A DNA stretch of 64,000 bases, from contig OU452230.1 in NCBI GenBank assembly GCA_911728455.2, forward strand, positions 13,142,438-13,206,437, read 5' to 3'. The stretch comes from Marthasterias glacialis. Its lineage: Eukaryota > Echinodermata > Asteroidea > Forcipulatida > Asteriidae. Positions within the stretch are counted from its first letter, which is position 1. Each line of letters opens with the position of its first letter. The position numbers and the translations under genes were made by a program. Shown here piece by piece: positions 14,001 to 26,000 of the stretch. The notes under the pieces were generated by a model. The model did no database searches. It was not told the origin of the DNA and was given only the letters and a program-made list of their open reading frames with translations.

Positions 14001-17000
14001 ATGATGTAGATGATGAGGAGACTATTCCTGTTGATTACCAGGAGAAAGAAGATGACAATGTAGAGATGATTCGTGGAAAAAGGAAGGAGGCAGACCAACA
14101 GACAGCTAGAAGAGAGGAGAAAAAGATGCCTGAGATGGAGAGCAGCAAAAAAGACGTGGAGAAGACTCCAGAAAAACAAAAGAAGGCTCAATCAAGGACA
14201 CCATCAAGCAACAGACTGACAAGAAGTGGTCGGAAGAGGACTTTACCACAAGGGAAGCCGGAGGAAAAAGGATCAAAGAAGGGAACAGGGAAACGAGCAA
14301 AGTTTGCAGATGAAGTGGTTGAGATGAGGAGGAAATCTTCTGTTGCAAGGAGAGACCCATATGACTTCTCAGACTCACAGTCCAATAAGACACCATCACC
14401 AATGAAGAAAACAACTGGCCAGCCAACTTCAAAGGAAAAACCTACTCCACAAAGTTCTCTCTCACGAAGAGGACAACCCCAAATAGAATCAAAAGCTAAG
14501 CATAGGGTTGAATTTAGTACCACGGCAACTGTCTCTTCACCTGGAATGCCACCAAAGACAACAACACCTATGAGAGAGAAACGCCAAGCTTCCAAGTCAA
14601 CCCCAGCCAAAGGGACGCCATCAACACGAGGTAAACGGACACCAACTTCCCGACCAAGGCATGCTTCCCAGCAAGTCCAAGCCCAATTAGCCGATGAGTC
14701 CTCCCCCGAGCTTACAACAGAAAAGCCCATCAGAGAAAAAGAAGGAGTTAAGTTCAGGAAATCACCTCGTAAAAGGCCACCCAAAGAGCCTATAAAATCA
14801 GTGAGTATTAATAGCAGTATTAGGTCCATGCTGTGCTGTATGCGACAACTTTGAATGTCAACTGGAGCGACCTTATTTTTGGGGGGATGTTATTCCGCAA
14901 TTATTTCTGATACAATTGTGTGTGGCGTTGTCTGCAGGTTTGAAACACATGTCAATTCCATGTAAGCGCCATTATAAGGCACTTGCTACCATTGGCAGGG
15001 CTTAATTGATTTGTCTTCTTTAACCAGAATTGTGTGGAATAATTTGGGATTTTACAAAGCAATTTGGGTTGTTTTTGTCTGCATACAGCCAGAAGATAAA
15101 ACAGGTGAGAATCCTCCACAACCTCATAAGATAATACGCCGCACCAAAGTGGGAATCTACCGGATAATTCAAGAGGAGCTTGTTGTTGATGGCAAAGTGA
15201 TAAAATCTTGGGAAACAAAGGTAGGGTGTTCCCAACTTAGATGCTCAGATTGACAAAGCTGACGTATAATTTCCTCTTGTATTTTGATCTCAGTATCTCT
15301 GTTCTATTTGGAAAGTAGAAACTCTTTTTTATAAAGGAAGCATGTAATTTATGTTATGTTCTTCCAAATTAATTTCTTGTCGCCTTTCAGTTTGATCTTT
15401 AAAATTCCTTTTCCTGTTTACAGGAACAAATTGAGCCACCCATTGAGACTGTTGTAGAGGAAGAAAGTCTTGATACTCCATCCCCTGCACGCTCAGGCAG
15501 CTCTTTAACTTCTGGCTCCTTAGGAGACATCAGCTCATTGTACTCAAAGACTTCTTCCAGTACCCCAAGCCTTGCCAAGAGTCTCAGTGGAAGCACTCTG
15601 TCCAAACAAAGCAGCTTCTCTAGCATCTCCCACACCAGCAGCAAGATGGGTTCTCCAGGATCAGACAAGAGCACTCCTAGCTTGACAAGAAGTTCGAGCT
15701 CCCCCGTCTCAGATAAGAGTGCTGGGAAGAAGGGAGAGAAGGTAAGCCCTTCAAGTCCCAGAAGAGTATCCTTCACAAGGAGTAAGACATACCCAGGTGC
15801 AAGGTCATCAAGCAGCAGTGATGGTGAGACTCGTCAAACTGTCCAGTCAACAGAGACCATCTTCCAAAAGCCGCAGCAGACTCCAAGACGTAAGATCGAT
15901 CAACAGCAGAGCTCAGACTTTACCAAAAGGCTGTCCTTAACTGGTCTTGGAGACTCAAAGAGTCGGGAAGAACGCTCGTCTCATGAGGAACGAATACCAG
16001 CAGCAAAAGTTGTCAAACTTGTGCAGTCGTCTCAACCAGGCGTTGCTTTGGAGGGAGTGAATGAACAAGATCAATCATCTAAATTGGAAACTCAAACATC
16101 AAGGCATTCAAGGCATTCAAGGCATTCAAGGGGTGATACTTCCTCTTCATCAGCAACACCTGTCTCTTCATCATCTGGCAGGAGACAAACAAGAACCTCC
16201 TCAGCTGATGGAGATAAAGACAGCAGCAAGGGAAGAGTTATTCAAAGGACTCGCTCAACTCCTTCAAAGGAATCAAGCCCATCAAGAATGCCTTCTGGTA
16301 GTTGTCATGTTGAGAAAGGGACAGATGATAAACCAAAAGAAAAAGCTCTATCATCACCAGACTCGACAAAGAGCTCCCCAAGAGGAAAAGGTAAGCTGCG
16401 TGGAAACATTTCCAATCAGATCAGTCTTGCTTTGTGGTACACCATGGTCAAGTTTCACAAAGCCACTAAGCAGACATTTCCAGCTATATCCGGAATTCAT
16501 TTTTCATGTTTTTCCCAAAGAAATCCAGCTCCCCGTCTTTCATCACGCCTGATTGAAATTCTTTACAGCGCATGCTCAAATATTCTTGGTTATCAATTTG
16601 TCAATGTAATCGTATGATGCATTAGTAAATTTCACAGACAGGAGGCGTATTATCCCATTTATGAAGGGTCCTCCAGGGTTCGATGATTCTTTAGTGCATG
16701 CAAATGAACAAGATAACAAAGACTAGCCCATATTTGTGCACTATGTGTGTATGTTGTCTGCACACAGACATGACGGCAGTTTGTTGTGCATTGATCAAAA
16801 TGTGCTCATTGCATTTCACAGCCGAGCATTTTCTGAATCGTTTTGCTTATCTTTACTTAATTTGGCTAACAAAATGAAGGATTGAAAAGGTGTGGATTTT
16901 TTTTGGGAAATGCCGATAGTGTAAAGAACAGGTGTATAGAACATGTAGTATTAATGTTTTGTAACAGTAACACTCCACGAAAAAGCTGTACATGTACATT

Positions 17001-20000
17001 GTAATGTGTGCACATGAATATGCAAAATATTTTCCGGCTCTGATGCAAAGTGCTACTTGCATCCCTAATTTAACCAAAATTTGTATAGCAACAGACACAG
17101 CAACAATTTTGCAGTGGTTTTCTGTGTTAAGCAGATTTGTACGCATAGTATGCCTTGAAATTAGCGCACATGTGTCCCTTTCCCAAATGGTGAAAATATC
17201 TGACAACGACATTCACATGATGTTCTAACCAAAACCAACTGATCATCTGCTGTATTAATCATCCTACTTACTGTCTGACAATTTAATATACCAATGTTGT
17301 TTATGCCAACCTGAAATATGTGGTGAATGCATCTACTCTTTACACAGTAACCCTCCTACTATCTTACCATTTAATACCATCCACTTTGGTTTGAATACTT
17401 GATGCACTATGCCAGCTTGCAGTGATATCGTGTGATGAATGTGTCTACACAGTACATTCAGACCATTCAGTATCATAATCATCAACTGTGATTTTGAATG
17501 ATAACTATGACGGCCTACAATTTGACTGAATGCACTACAGTATATACATCATGTACACTGTTAGTTCTGTGCATAGTTGTGGCTTCATACACAAAATGGT
17601 TGGTCCGCTCTCTTAAAAATGTTAATAAGAGTAGGAGGGTTAATGAATGGCTTATGACTAAGATTTATCAATTGATTTCCTTTAGGGAGAGGTTTGACCC
17701 GTAAAACATCACCATCCCCTTCAAGGAGTCCAAGGAGACTGTCTACCCCTACACAACAATCGACCAGGCCTCTGACCTCTGAACCCTCCACTTCCTTACC
17801 TCTGGAGACATTATATGAGCCACCACCAAGTGAGACTCTACCAGTAGTTGAAGGGGAGGTTGCTTTGTTGTTGCCTGGACTGAAGGTTTACACTAAATGG
17901 TTGGATGGCTTTTGGTATCCAGGTACAATCCTCCACCAAGAAAGACTGTCAAGGTGAGTAAAATTGACCCACAGCCTTGTTGTAATGACAGTTCAAACTT
18001 GTTTAAAGCATTTCTATATTCTCTATGTACAGCACATTGTGACTCTGTGTGTAATGCACTTTATAAGAATGGTTTATTATTATTTTCAGTTTTTATATTA
18101 CAGTGTGTGATAAGCACTAAATTGACCCCTTGCACTGGCATCACAAGTGTCTATTGTCTGCCCATGATCTGCTATTTCGGGAGTCAAACTGCATGTAAAG
18201 ATATGGTGTGGGTTAACTGTGCACATGTCACATAAAGTGCTCACTGCACAGTAACACACGGTACTCTGACTCCCCAAAACGGCACAACTAAGATTGATTG
18301 TAGGTGATGACGTCACATCAATAGTGTCAATACACATTGCTTTCAGGGTTCTGTTGAGGGGGGGGGGCATCCGCATACTACTATGGTGGGATTTGAACCC
18401 ATAATCACCACATTCTAGAGCAGATGTCTTAACCACTAGACCACTGAGTGTACCTGGTGTTGAGAATCCTGAAATTTGCAATGTATACTGCAAAACAGTT
18501 TAGATTTTTTTTCCCGTTGATTTGAGAGGTGCTTAACGCACATTGGTGTGCAGCTAATATAATGTATACCTGATGCAATTAATACATCAATTAAATTATT
18601 GATAAGCACGTTCAATTTGTTTTTAAAAAAAAGAGCAAAAAAAACCCCAAAAGTATTCAACTAACCAGTTGCGCCAGGATTCTTTTTTGTTGTTGTCCTG
18701 TTCCCCTGGCAGGATTTTTTGTCTTTGTGGGTGCCATTGGCACAAAGAAACCCTGACCTTGCAATGCAAACAGAACAAAAATTCTCTTTATTGGATCGTC
18801 CGTTTTGTTTCTCGGCTGAGCAAATAGGAGTGGTACTAATCACTGAACCATGGCTCGATTTTCGGCTCACTCTGACTTACCTCCATTGAGCCGAAATACA
18901 ATGAATGAACAATGGTGAAAGCCTCTTGATGCCTCATAATCCTCTTCTTGAAACAAAAGGACAAAGGTCTGGAATCGGGGATTACACAAAAAACGCCTCT
19001 TAATAACCAGAAAATGGCAATATATTCAAGACCATTTTTGTCTTTGTGTGGGTGAAACGAAACGTTAGACGGCGTGTGTGTGGGCTGTGCACGCTCCGCA
19101 GTGGAATGTCTGGGCGACCTTTGCTCGGGTGGTCTAAAATTACACAATGACGTCTTTCCACTGCTTCCGCAAGTGTGTAAAGGCGCCTTTTGGCAGCCAC
19201 CCACATCAACCCATATATGACCACAGAGCACAGCCAGAAATCAAAAGTGTTAGATTTTTCTGGAGGGAGGAAAATTGGAGGGCCTGGAGAAAAACCCTTG
19301 TGGCACAGGAGAGACCCAAAGTACTCTACTCACATGGCCATAGGACCACAGTGACGAGAGGCAAGTTCTTTACGTACCAGCCAACCCATGCCAACCAATG
19401 CTGTAATGTCTGTCTGTCTATGTCACCAGGTACCTGATAGAGTTTGATGATGGAGATCATCGTTCAGTCAATGAGGCAGATATTATCATAAAGGAATGGC
19501 TGAGTAGAGGACAGACTGTAATGGCAGAGGATAGAGATAGTTATTACTATGCTGGGACAGTCGTTGGTTATTATAAAGACCCTGATACAGATACAAGTGG
19601 CTATGTGATAGAGCAGACTGTTTCCCAGGAGACCTCCAGGTATGAAAGGCAGCGTGTGATCCTTACTAAAGATCAGGCAGCGAGTCTTGTGAGTAGCGCA
19701 AGCAACAGCAGCAGCACCAGTGGAAACAATGTCATCAGTTTGGGTAAGCAAAGTTCACATCTTGTTAATACCATAGGAACATGACCTGGGGCTAATCCCA
19801 TATAGCTGCTTAATGGTTTCATAAGCACTAGAAAAGGTATACAAGCTAACCTACTGGCATTTACTGTAAGCAATTGAATGATGTAACAGTGAAAATTCTT
19901 GGTGAACGCACAAGCTGGACACTGTGAAATGTGCTAACCTGTGAAATACGCTTTTTCCTTCAATTGTTTCGGCTCTCTCAAGAAAAATGTGAAGTAAATT

Positions 20001-23000
20001 TTTCTGCAAAAATTTGCTTACTGTTAAGCAGCTCTGTGAAATTGGCCACCAGGAGAGTGCTACGTTCGACTGTGCTCTGTGGCCTGCTGTGGGCATGGCA
20101 TATGAGTACCACATAACACATGTATAATATGGCAAAATAATAATGTCATGTAACAAATGTGTATGTCAAAATGGCGATGCACATTTAGAAATTCCTACTT
20201 TTTTATTGGCCAATCTAAATGACATAGTATCTGTTATGCCATACGTGTGTGTCAGTGTGATACCATTTTGCCATACATGTGTTAAAAAATGCGGTGTAAT
20301 GAAATGGCTGCACACGTACATAAAATGATCTCATAACTGAGTTGTGCAGGTAATGACTCACTTGTAGCATTCTCTGGTTTCTATTCTGAAGGACCTTTGT
20401 TATAGTTCAGCCATCTTGTATTTGTCCCATTTCAATCAATGTAACCAAAATGAGATTTGAAAGAAAAAGTAGTCTGGTCCCTTTTTGGTGTGATGAAAAC
20501 TGCTACTACCAACTGGTATTGCACACAGGGATCATGACGAACATAGTAACAGCATGATTAAGGGTAGATTCACTTGTGATGAGTTGGTGGATGTGATGAT
20601 ACTTCACTTGTCCAAGCAAACTACTCATACCCACGACTGAGACATGTCAAAAATTCAGTATGTTTCAGACACAAAATAAATGCAGTTTGTTCTTCCTTGA
20701 AATACATTTACATGTAGATTTTGTCTCTGCTGTAAGTTTTAAGGCAACTACATGTAAGTGACATAAATAGTTTTTAAATTTTGTATGTTTTAATGGCCAC
20801 AATCAGTTTAAAGCCTATTACACCCAAATTATCAGGGGTCTGGATGTACACATCTTTTGATAACAGTTTTTATACTTTTGTTTTTCCTTGATAGCCCCTC
20901 TTCAACTTTTATTCATTTTAAATAAATAAAATAATTCCTTTTTAGACAATATTGTGTACAACAAGCGGACCAGAGTACGCAGTCATCTTCTGGACACTCC
21001 AGGGAGCAGCAAGGCAGATAAACTGAAGCAGCAGACTCCACAGCAACAAGAGAAGACAACACCATCACGTCAAGCTGTTAAGAGGAAGTTGGTGGCATCG
21101 GAAGAGCTAGAAAAAAAAGGAACACCATCACCGAGGAAAAGAGGACGACCAGCCAAGAAAGGTCAGTGTTTCTTAATCTGACCTACTCCTGAAAAAGCCC
21201 ACCTCATTTTGTTATAATGTAATACGTTTGACAGTTCCTTGCAGTCCTGTGATTTCTCAGGATTTTACCTGATTTCAGGATTTTCTCAAAATCTCCTTGA
21301 GTCTTCAAATTTTCTTAAAAGAAGTAAAGCAGTCACCAAAGGGAGAAAGAGTCACATTGTGTCCAAAGCTGTAGTTTATCGTTCTGGTGGTCACAGAGTC
21401 TGTAAACCTCCTGAGTTGTAACATCTGGAAGGTTTCAGTCTAGAATAAGGGGGAACCCAGACCTGCAAGCCATTTTTTCAGGAATTTTCACATTTGTCAA
21501 ATCTCATCCCTTAACAAGCCATTTGATTTGGTGTATTGTACTATTTTAATCGAAGTTGATAAATTTGGTTTTTGAGTTGCTGTAAAGATAGGATTGTGTG
21601 CTCACTTCAGGAAGTTTCTAAAGGCCTTGACACACAGAACACTTTTTAGGCAACTAGGAGGCAGTCAAGTGCATTGCAGCAAAAGTAAAACAAACAGTTC
21701 ATTAGCACAAGATGTGTTTGTCAGACATTGTCCTACTCTCCCCATTTAGTTTTGTGGAAATCAAAATGTGGATGTTTTTTTCTCATTGGAAATTGCCTGA
21801 TGTTTGTCTGTAAATTGCCTCGTGTGACGAGACCTGACAGCCAAGGATATTAAACTGGGCCATTTTCAAATTAATGGACTCGGGTTGGATCACCACATCA
21901 ACAAGCATTGAAGCATAGGCTGTCCATAGTAACAGCCTTAGCGACAGCCCCAATTCAAACATGGCATCAGTAAAGCAGTCTTGTGCACTAAATTTCAGTT
22001 CTGTTGGCTGATTCATCAGAATGTTGGTTTGATTCCAGGCCCAGTAAGCCACTTTTCTTTTTTTTTAATTTAATGTTTATTATATCTTTCTTGGGTGTTT
22101 ATACCACTGTGTTATTTCCAAAGCATGTATTTATATCTTTCCTTTTAATGAATTATGTTGTTAGCAGCAGCAGCAGCAGCAACAGCAACAGCACCTTCAA
22201 GTCCTGATCTGACTACCAGCCCACGCCGTTCTCCACGCAAGCACCAGCAGCCTGAGCATCAAGCTGCAATAGACACGCCCCCCATTGCAGTTCACATGGG
22301 AGGTATACCAAAGCTAGGTACACTGTTCCGCAATCATGCCTTCCTTGTCACCCACGGTGAGGTGAGAAAACAAAGCCCCAAAGAGAAATCCTCATCAGAT
22401 TCTACAGACAGCAGCAGTGGAGAAGGTAAGAGTTTAAAAAACAAAATGTAAGACAGCTATTGAAGAATAGGTTGGTTAATTCTTACCTTTATTTTCCATT
22501 TGTAGAGAATGTCTTTTCAGAGTTGTGATTGTACTGAGTTTCTTTTCAGAGCCACTACAAATCATGTCCGAATCATGGCCAAGCGGTCTCAAGTTGTTGT
22601 GGCTAAGTCATCGGAATGTGGGTTTGAATCCCACGTCATGACACTTGTGTCCTTGAGCAAAACACTTAAGTGTAATTGCTTCTCTTCCAGGGGTAAATAG
22701 GTACCTGTGAGGGCAGAGAAGGTTCATGTGATTGTTCTAGCTTGGTGTGCTACACACTTGGCAGCACAGGCTGTATACTCCCCAGGGAGATGAGATTGTT
22801 TAAGGAAAGAAATATATGGCTAGATAACCGGGGTAATAATGTTCAAGCACCGTCAGTGTAAAGAAATTGATGGATACTGGCACTATATAAATGTCCATTA
22901 TTGTTAAATCCTAAGAGATATCTGAATATGCTGAAGCAAAGGTCCCTATATTGAATTTAAATTTGTATTTTTATTTCAGATGAGGTTGAGACAGTGCCTT

Positions 23001-26000
23001 TCGATCGTGCCTATGCCATACAGCAGATTCAGAATGGAGGAGGAGTGGTTCTCTCAGACTTCAACAAGTCACAGGTTAGTGTACCACAGTTTATGTCTAT
23101 GCGTGAATCATTACTTATACTCTGTCTTTAGGAGAAACCTTGCAGAAGGTGATGGGTTCGAGTCCCACCTGAGTTGCCCATTGAATTATTTTTTTTGAGT
23201 GTTGATTGCTTTATATCTATGTGGTGAAAATAAATTTGTTAAGGCTTATGGAGACCTCTGTTGTTTTTATGGAACTCTGTTGTTTTTACTTGTTTCATAT
23301 AGATTACCAAGATGAAGGTATTGCTAATTTCTAATACTCATTGCCGCACTAAAAAGTATTTCCAAGCGCTTGCTGCTGGTATTCCATGCATCTCACATCT
23401 GTGGCTAAGAGACTGCTGTAAAATGGTGAGTAGTAATTCTACTAGTACTCTAGGGTAGTAAGGTGACTTGACGTCTTTGATATCTCATTCATAATACCCC
23501 AGACAGTTTATCCATTCTGATTGGTTGAGAGGAGATCACGTGTCCATGTTTAAACGTTTGATAGAGACACGGCACAAAGCGTTCAGACATGGACTGAAGA
23601 AATGGAGTCAAAAGAGAGTGCTATCAGATGATTGCGCAGAGTGTGGAAATTGCACAGCCCAATATAAATTGGTAGCCCCATGGAGGAAGATGGTAGTGCG
23701 CAAATTTGGCTTGCGCAAGCTTGAATCTTGTGTGAGCAATTTTTAAACTTGCGTGAGTCGCTCAACATGGATAGAAATTTAACGCAGACCTGAGCGAGGT
23801 GAGCTGTCAGATTTGTTCTCAACTTTTAAAGGTTTTTGGATGTTTTTAACAGAAAGGTATTTATGAATGGGAATAAAAGTGTGTTGAATCAGTTTTCTAC
23901 AAGTTGTCTAAACACGGTGAAGCCTGGTTCTGTATAATTTTACCTTGACTTTGTCTCGGTAAAATTATCAATTACCAGACCTCACCGTGTTTAAACAATT
24001 AGTTAAAAACCTCGTCACCACACTTTTATTCCCCCATAATCTAACTCATGCATACCCCCTCTAACATCACTGTGGGTCGGAATGTTGGTTGCAGTAACGA
24101 TGAACATAATGTTAGGGTTCCTCAGATAGAAAAAGTGGGTGACTATCATGGGAAAACAAGTTATTCAAGGGGTTTCCGAGTTTGACTGGTTGTAGTGTCT
24201 TCAAGTTTTTGTGTAGTGCTGATTTATTTGTGTTGCTTATTGTTTGTTTTAGGAGAAACTGCAGAATCATAGGAACTATTTGCTACCAGCTGGAGACAGT
24301 GTAGAAGAAAACGCCTTGGTGGAAGTGTAAGTTCTCATATTAGCAGTACAAATATTAGTAGGGAACCAGTCGACATTGCTACAAAATGGTATTTTTGCTG
24401 GTAGCCTGTTTTTGCTCGGCCAATTTGTTTTCTGTGATTAGCCAAATTGTGTGTAAGCACTTTCTGAAATTGGCTTGTGGACTTGCAGTGATTGGCATGA
24501 ATCTATGATTATCTTGCAGTCAGCCTAATCGTTCCATCTTAGCAGGGATGAGTATCTACATGGTATCTGACTATGAAGGGGTTCAGGATTCCTGGAGATC
24601 CATACTCATAGCTGCTGGATGTCACATTGTCTCCAAGATCCCATCTCATCTAGACTTCACCAAAAACCCTGGTACGTCAAGTATAGTATAGTATTTTAGC
24701 AGTATGACAATGACTGTAAACTCGGTGCTTTCCCATCAGCCTGCAGAAAGAAAAAATCCATGGGCAACTACTAGACTGTGATTCAAATCCTCGACCCACA
24801 CCAATTTAGAGCTGATGTCTTACCACTGCACCACCAAGCTTGCCTGGTGACAAGAGTCCAGTTCAAATGTAATAGACCGATTGCGCGACCCGTGTCACAT
24901 GACCTATTGTAGGTATTAAATGTAAACAAACACCTCCATAGGAAAGTGTGGTACGGTACATGATGATTGTTGCATTTGTTTATTCGTTTGAGGCTTTTCT
25001 TTCTCGACATCTGTGAAAAATATTCCAGGGTTTGTACCAGAGACCTTCTAATGGCTGAATAAAGCCAGTAAGGACAGTTCCAGCAAGTCTTGGAAATTGT
25101 ACAAGTAACGTATCAATGTGCACGATGTGTACTAGTGCACGACGGAACATTTAGGCCAGACGACGGCGATCATACACTTTTTAACACAAGAATTGCAAAG
25201 TTTTGAAGCTGAATCATCTTAAGAAATTGCTTTCCAAAACTGTGTGATTCCTTTGCCTATTTGAAATTTCGCAAGGCTAGGTATAAATGCTCACTTTTCC
25301 AATGTTCTTTACCTTTGTTTACAGTGATTTAGGCCTACATTACAAACAAAATAACAGGCGGATGACTACATAGTTGTCCGACGCCGGTAGTGCATAACTC
25401 AAAATAAACCTCTTTTGTAGTAGAATACTGGTAGTTTTTGAAACAGTAATGTGATTAAAATCAATGTCACAACATACAACTTTAATCAAATGGCTTCTAA
25501 GTAATGGCTTATACACTGTTTGTGTGACTCTGTCGGTCACAGCATGTATTGGCATGTAGTTTGCCACCAGCTCAGATGACGTAGTACCCACAATAGGTTT
25601 GTGATGACATGTAAAGATTGGTCGTGCAATCGGTCTATTACCAGTGGTTACTTCAAACATCTTAAATAGGTGTAATATTGCATCAGGGATAAAGAATACT
25701 ATTTTGTCTTTCACCCTATACACAATTGTGAGATAAGCACTGTATACTCAGTGCTTTCCCAGAGTCCGGAAAAATTAGCGTAATAAAAAGTATATGCTTT
25801 ATCATCCGTTGATCATGATTCTAGAAGATTTGGTGTTAATCCACTCTAATAACAAAGAGGAACAAAGGTGTCTGTTAAACCAGTTATCCATGCAAAGACT
25901 TCTTCAGAACCTCAAATCCTTAAATTAAAACTTCTTTCTGAATGCATTGTTTCCAAAAGGGTAGCTGGCAATTTTTCCCTATAGTAAAGGGCACCTCCAT

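Larger units (their letters stand above)
17860..19700 (+). other. TP53BP1: TP53BP1: tandem Tudor domain
   Basis: The domain is split over exons 17686-17953 and 19430-19743. In human 53BP1 the first Tudor binds H4K20me2 with a cage of W1495, Y1502, F1519, D1521 and Y1523. Here KWLDGFWYPG supplies the Trp and Tyr, and FDDGD supplies the Phe and Asp. The position of Y1523 is Asp, and the loop between Trp and Tyr is one residue shorter. The second Tudor follows (DSYYYAGTVVGYY...YERQRVILTKDQAASL), matching human DEYFSAGVVKG...WYKRMAVILSLEQG. The exon junction (AG then G, giving Arg) falls between strands of Tudor 1. Confidence 0.92.

Noticed and set aside
14188..14829. 213-aa minus-strand frame
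   Set aside because: It is the antisense of the long TP53BP1 exon 13912-14800, whose sense frame continues the conserved gene.
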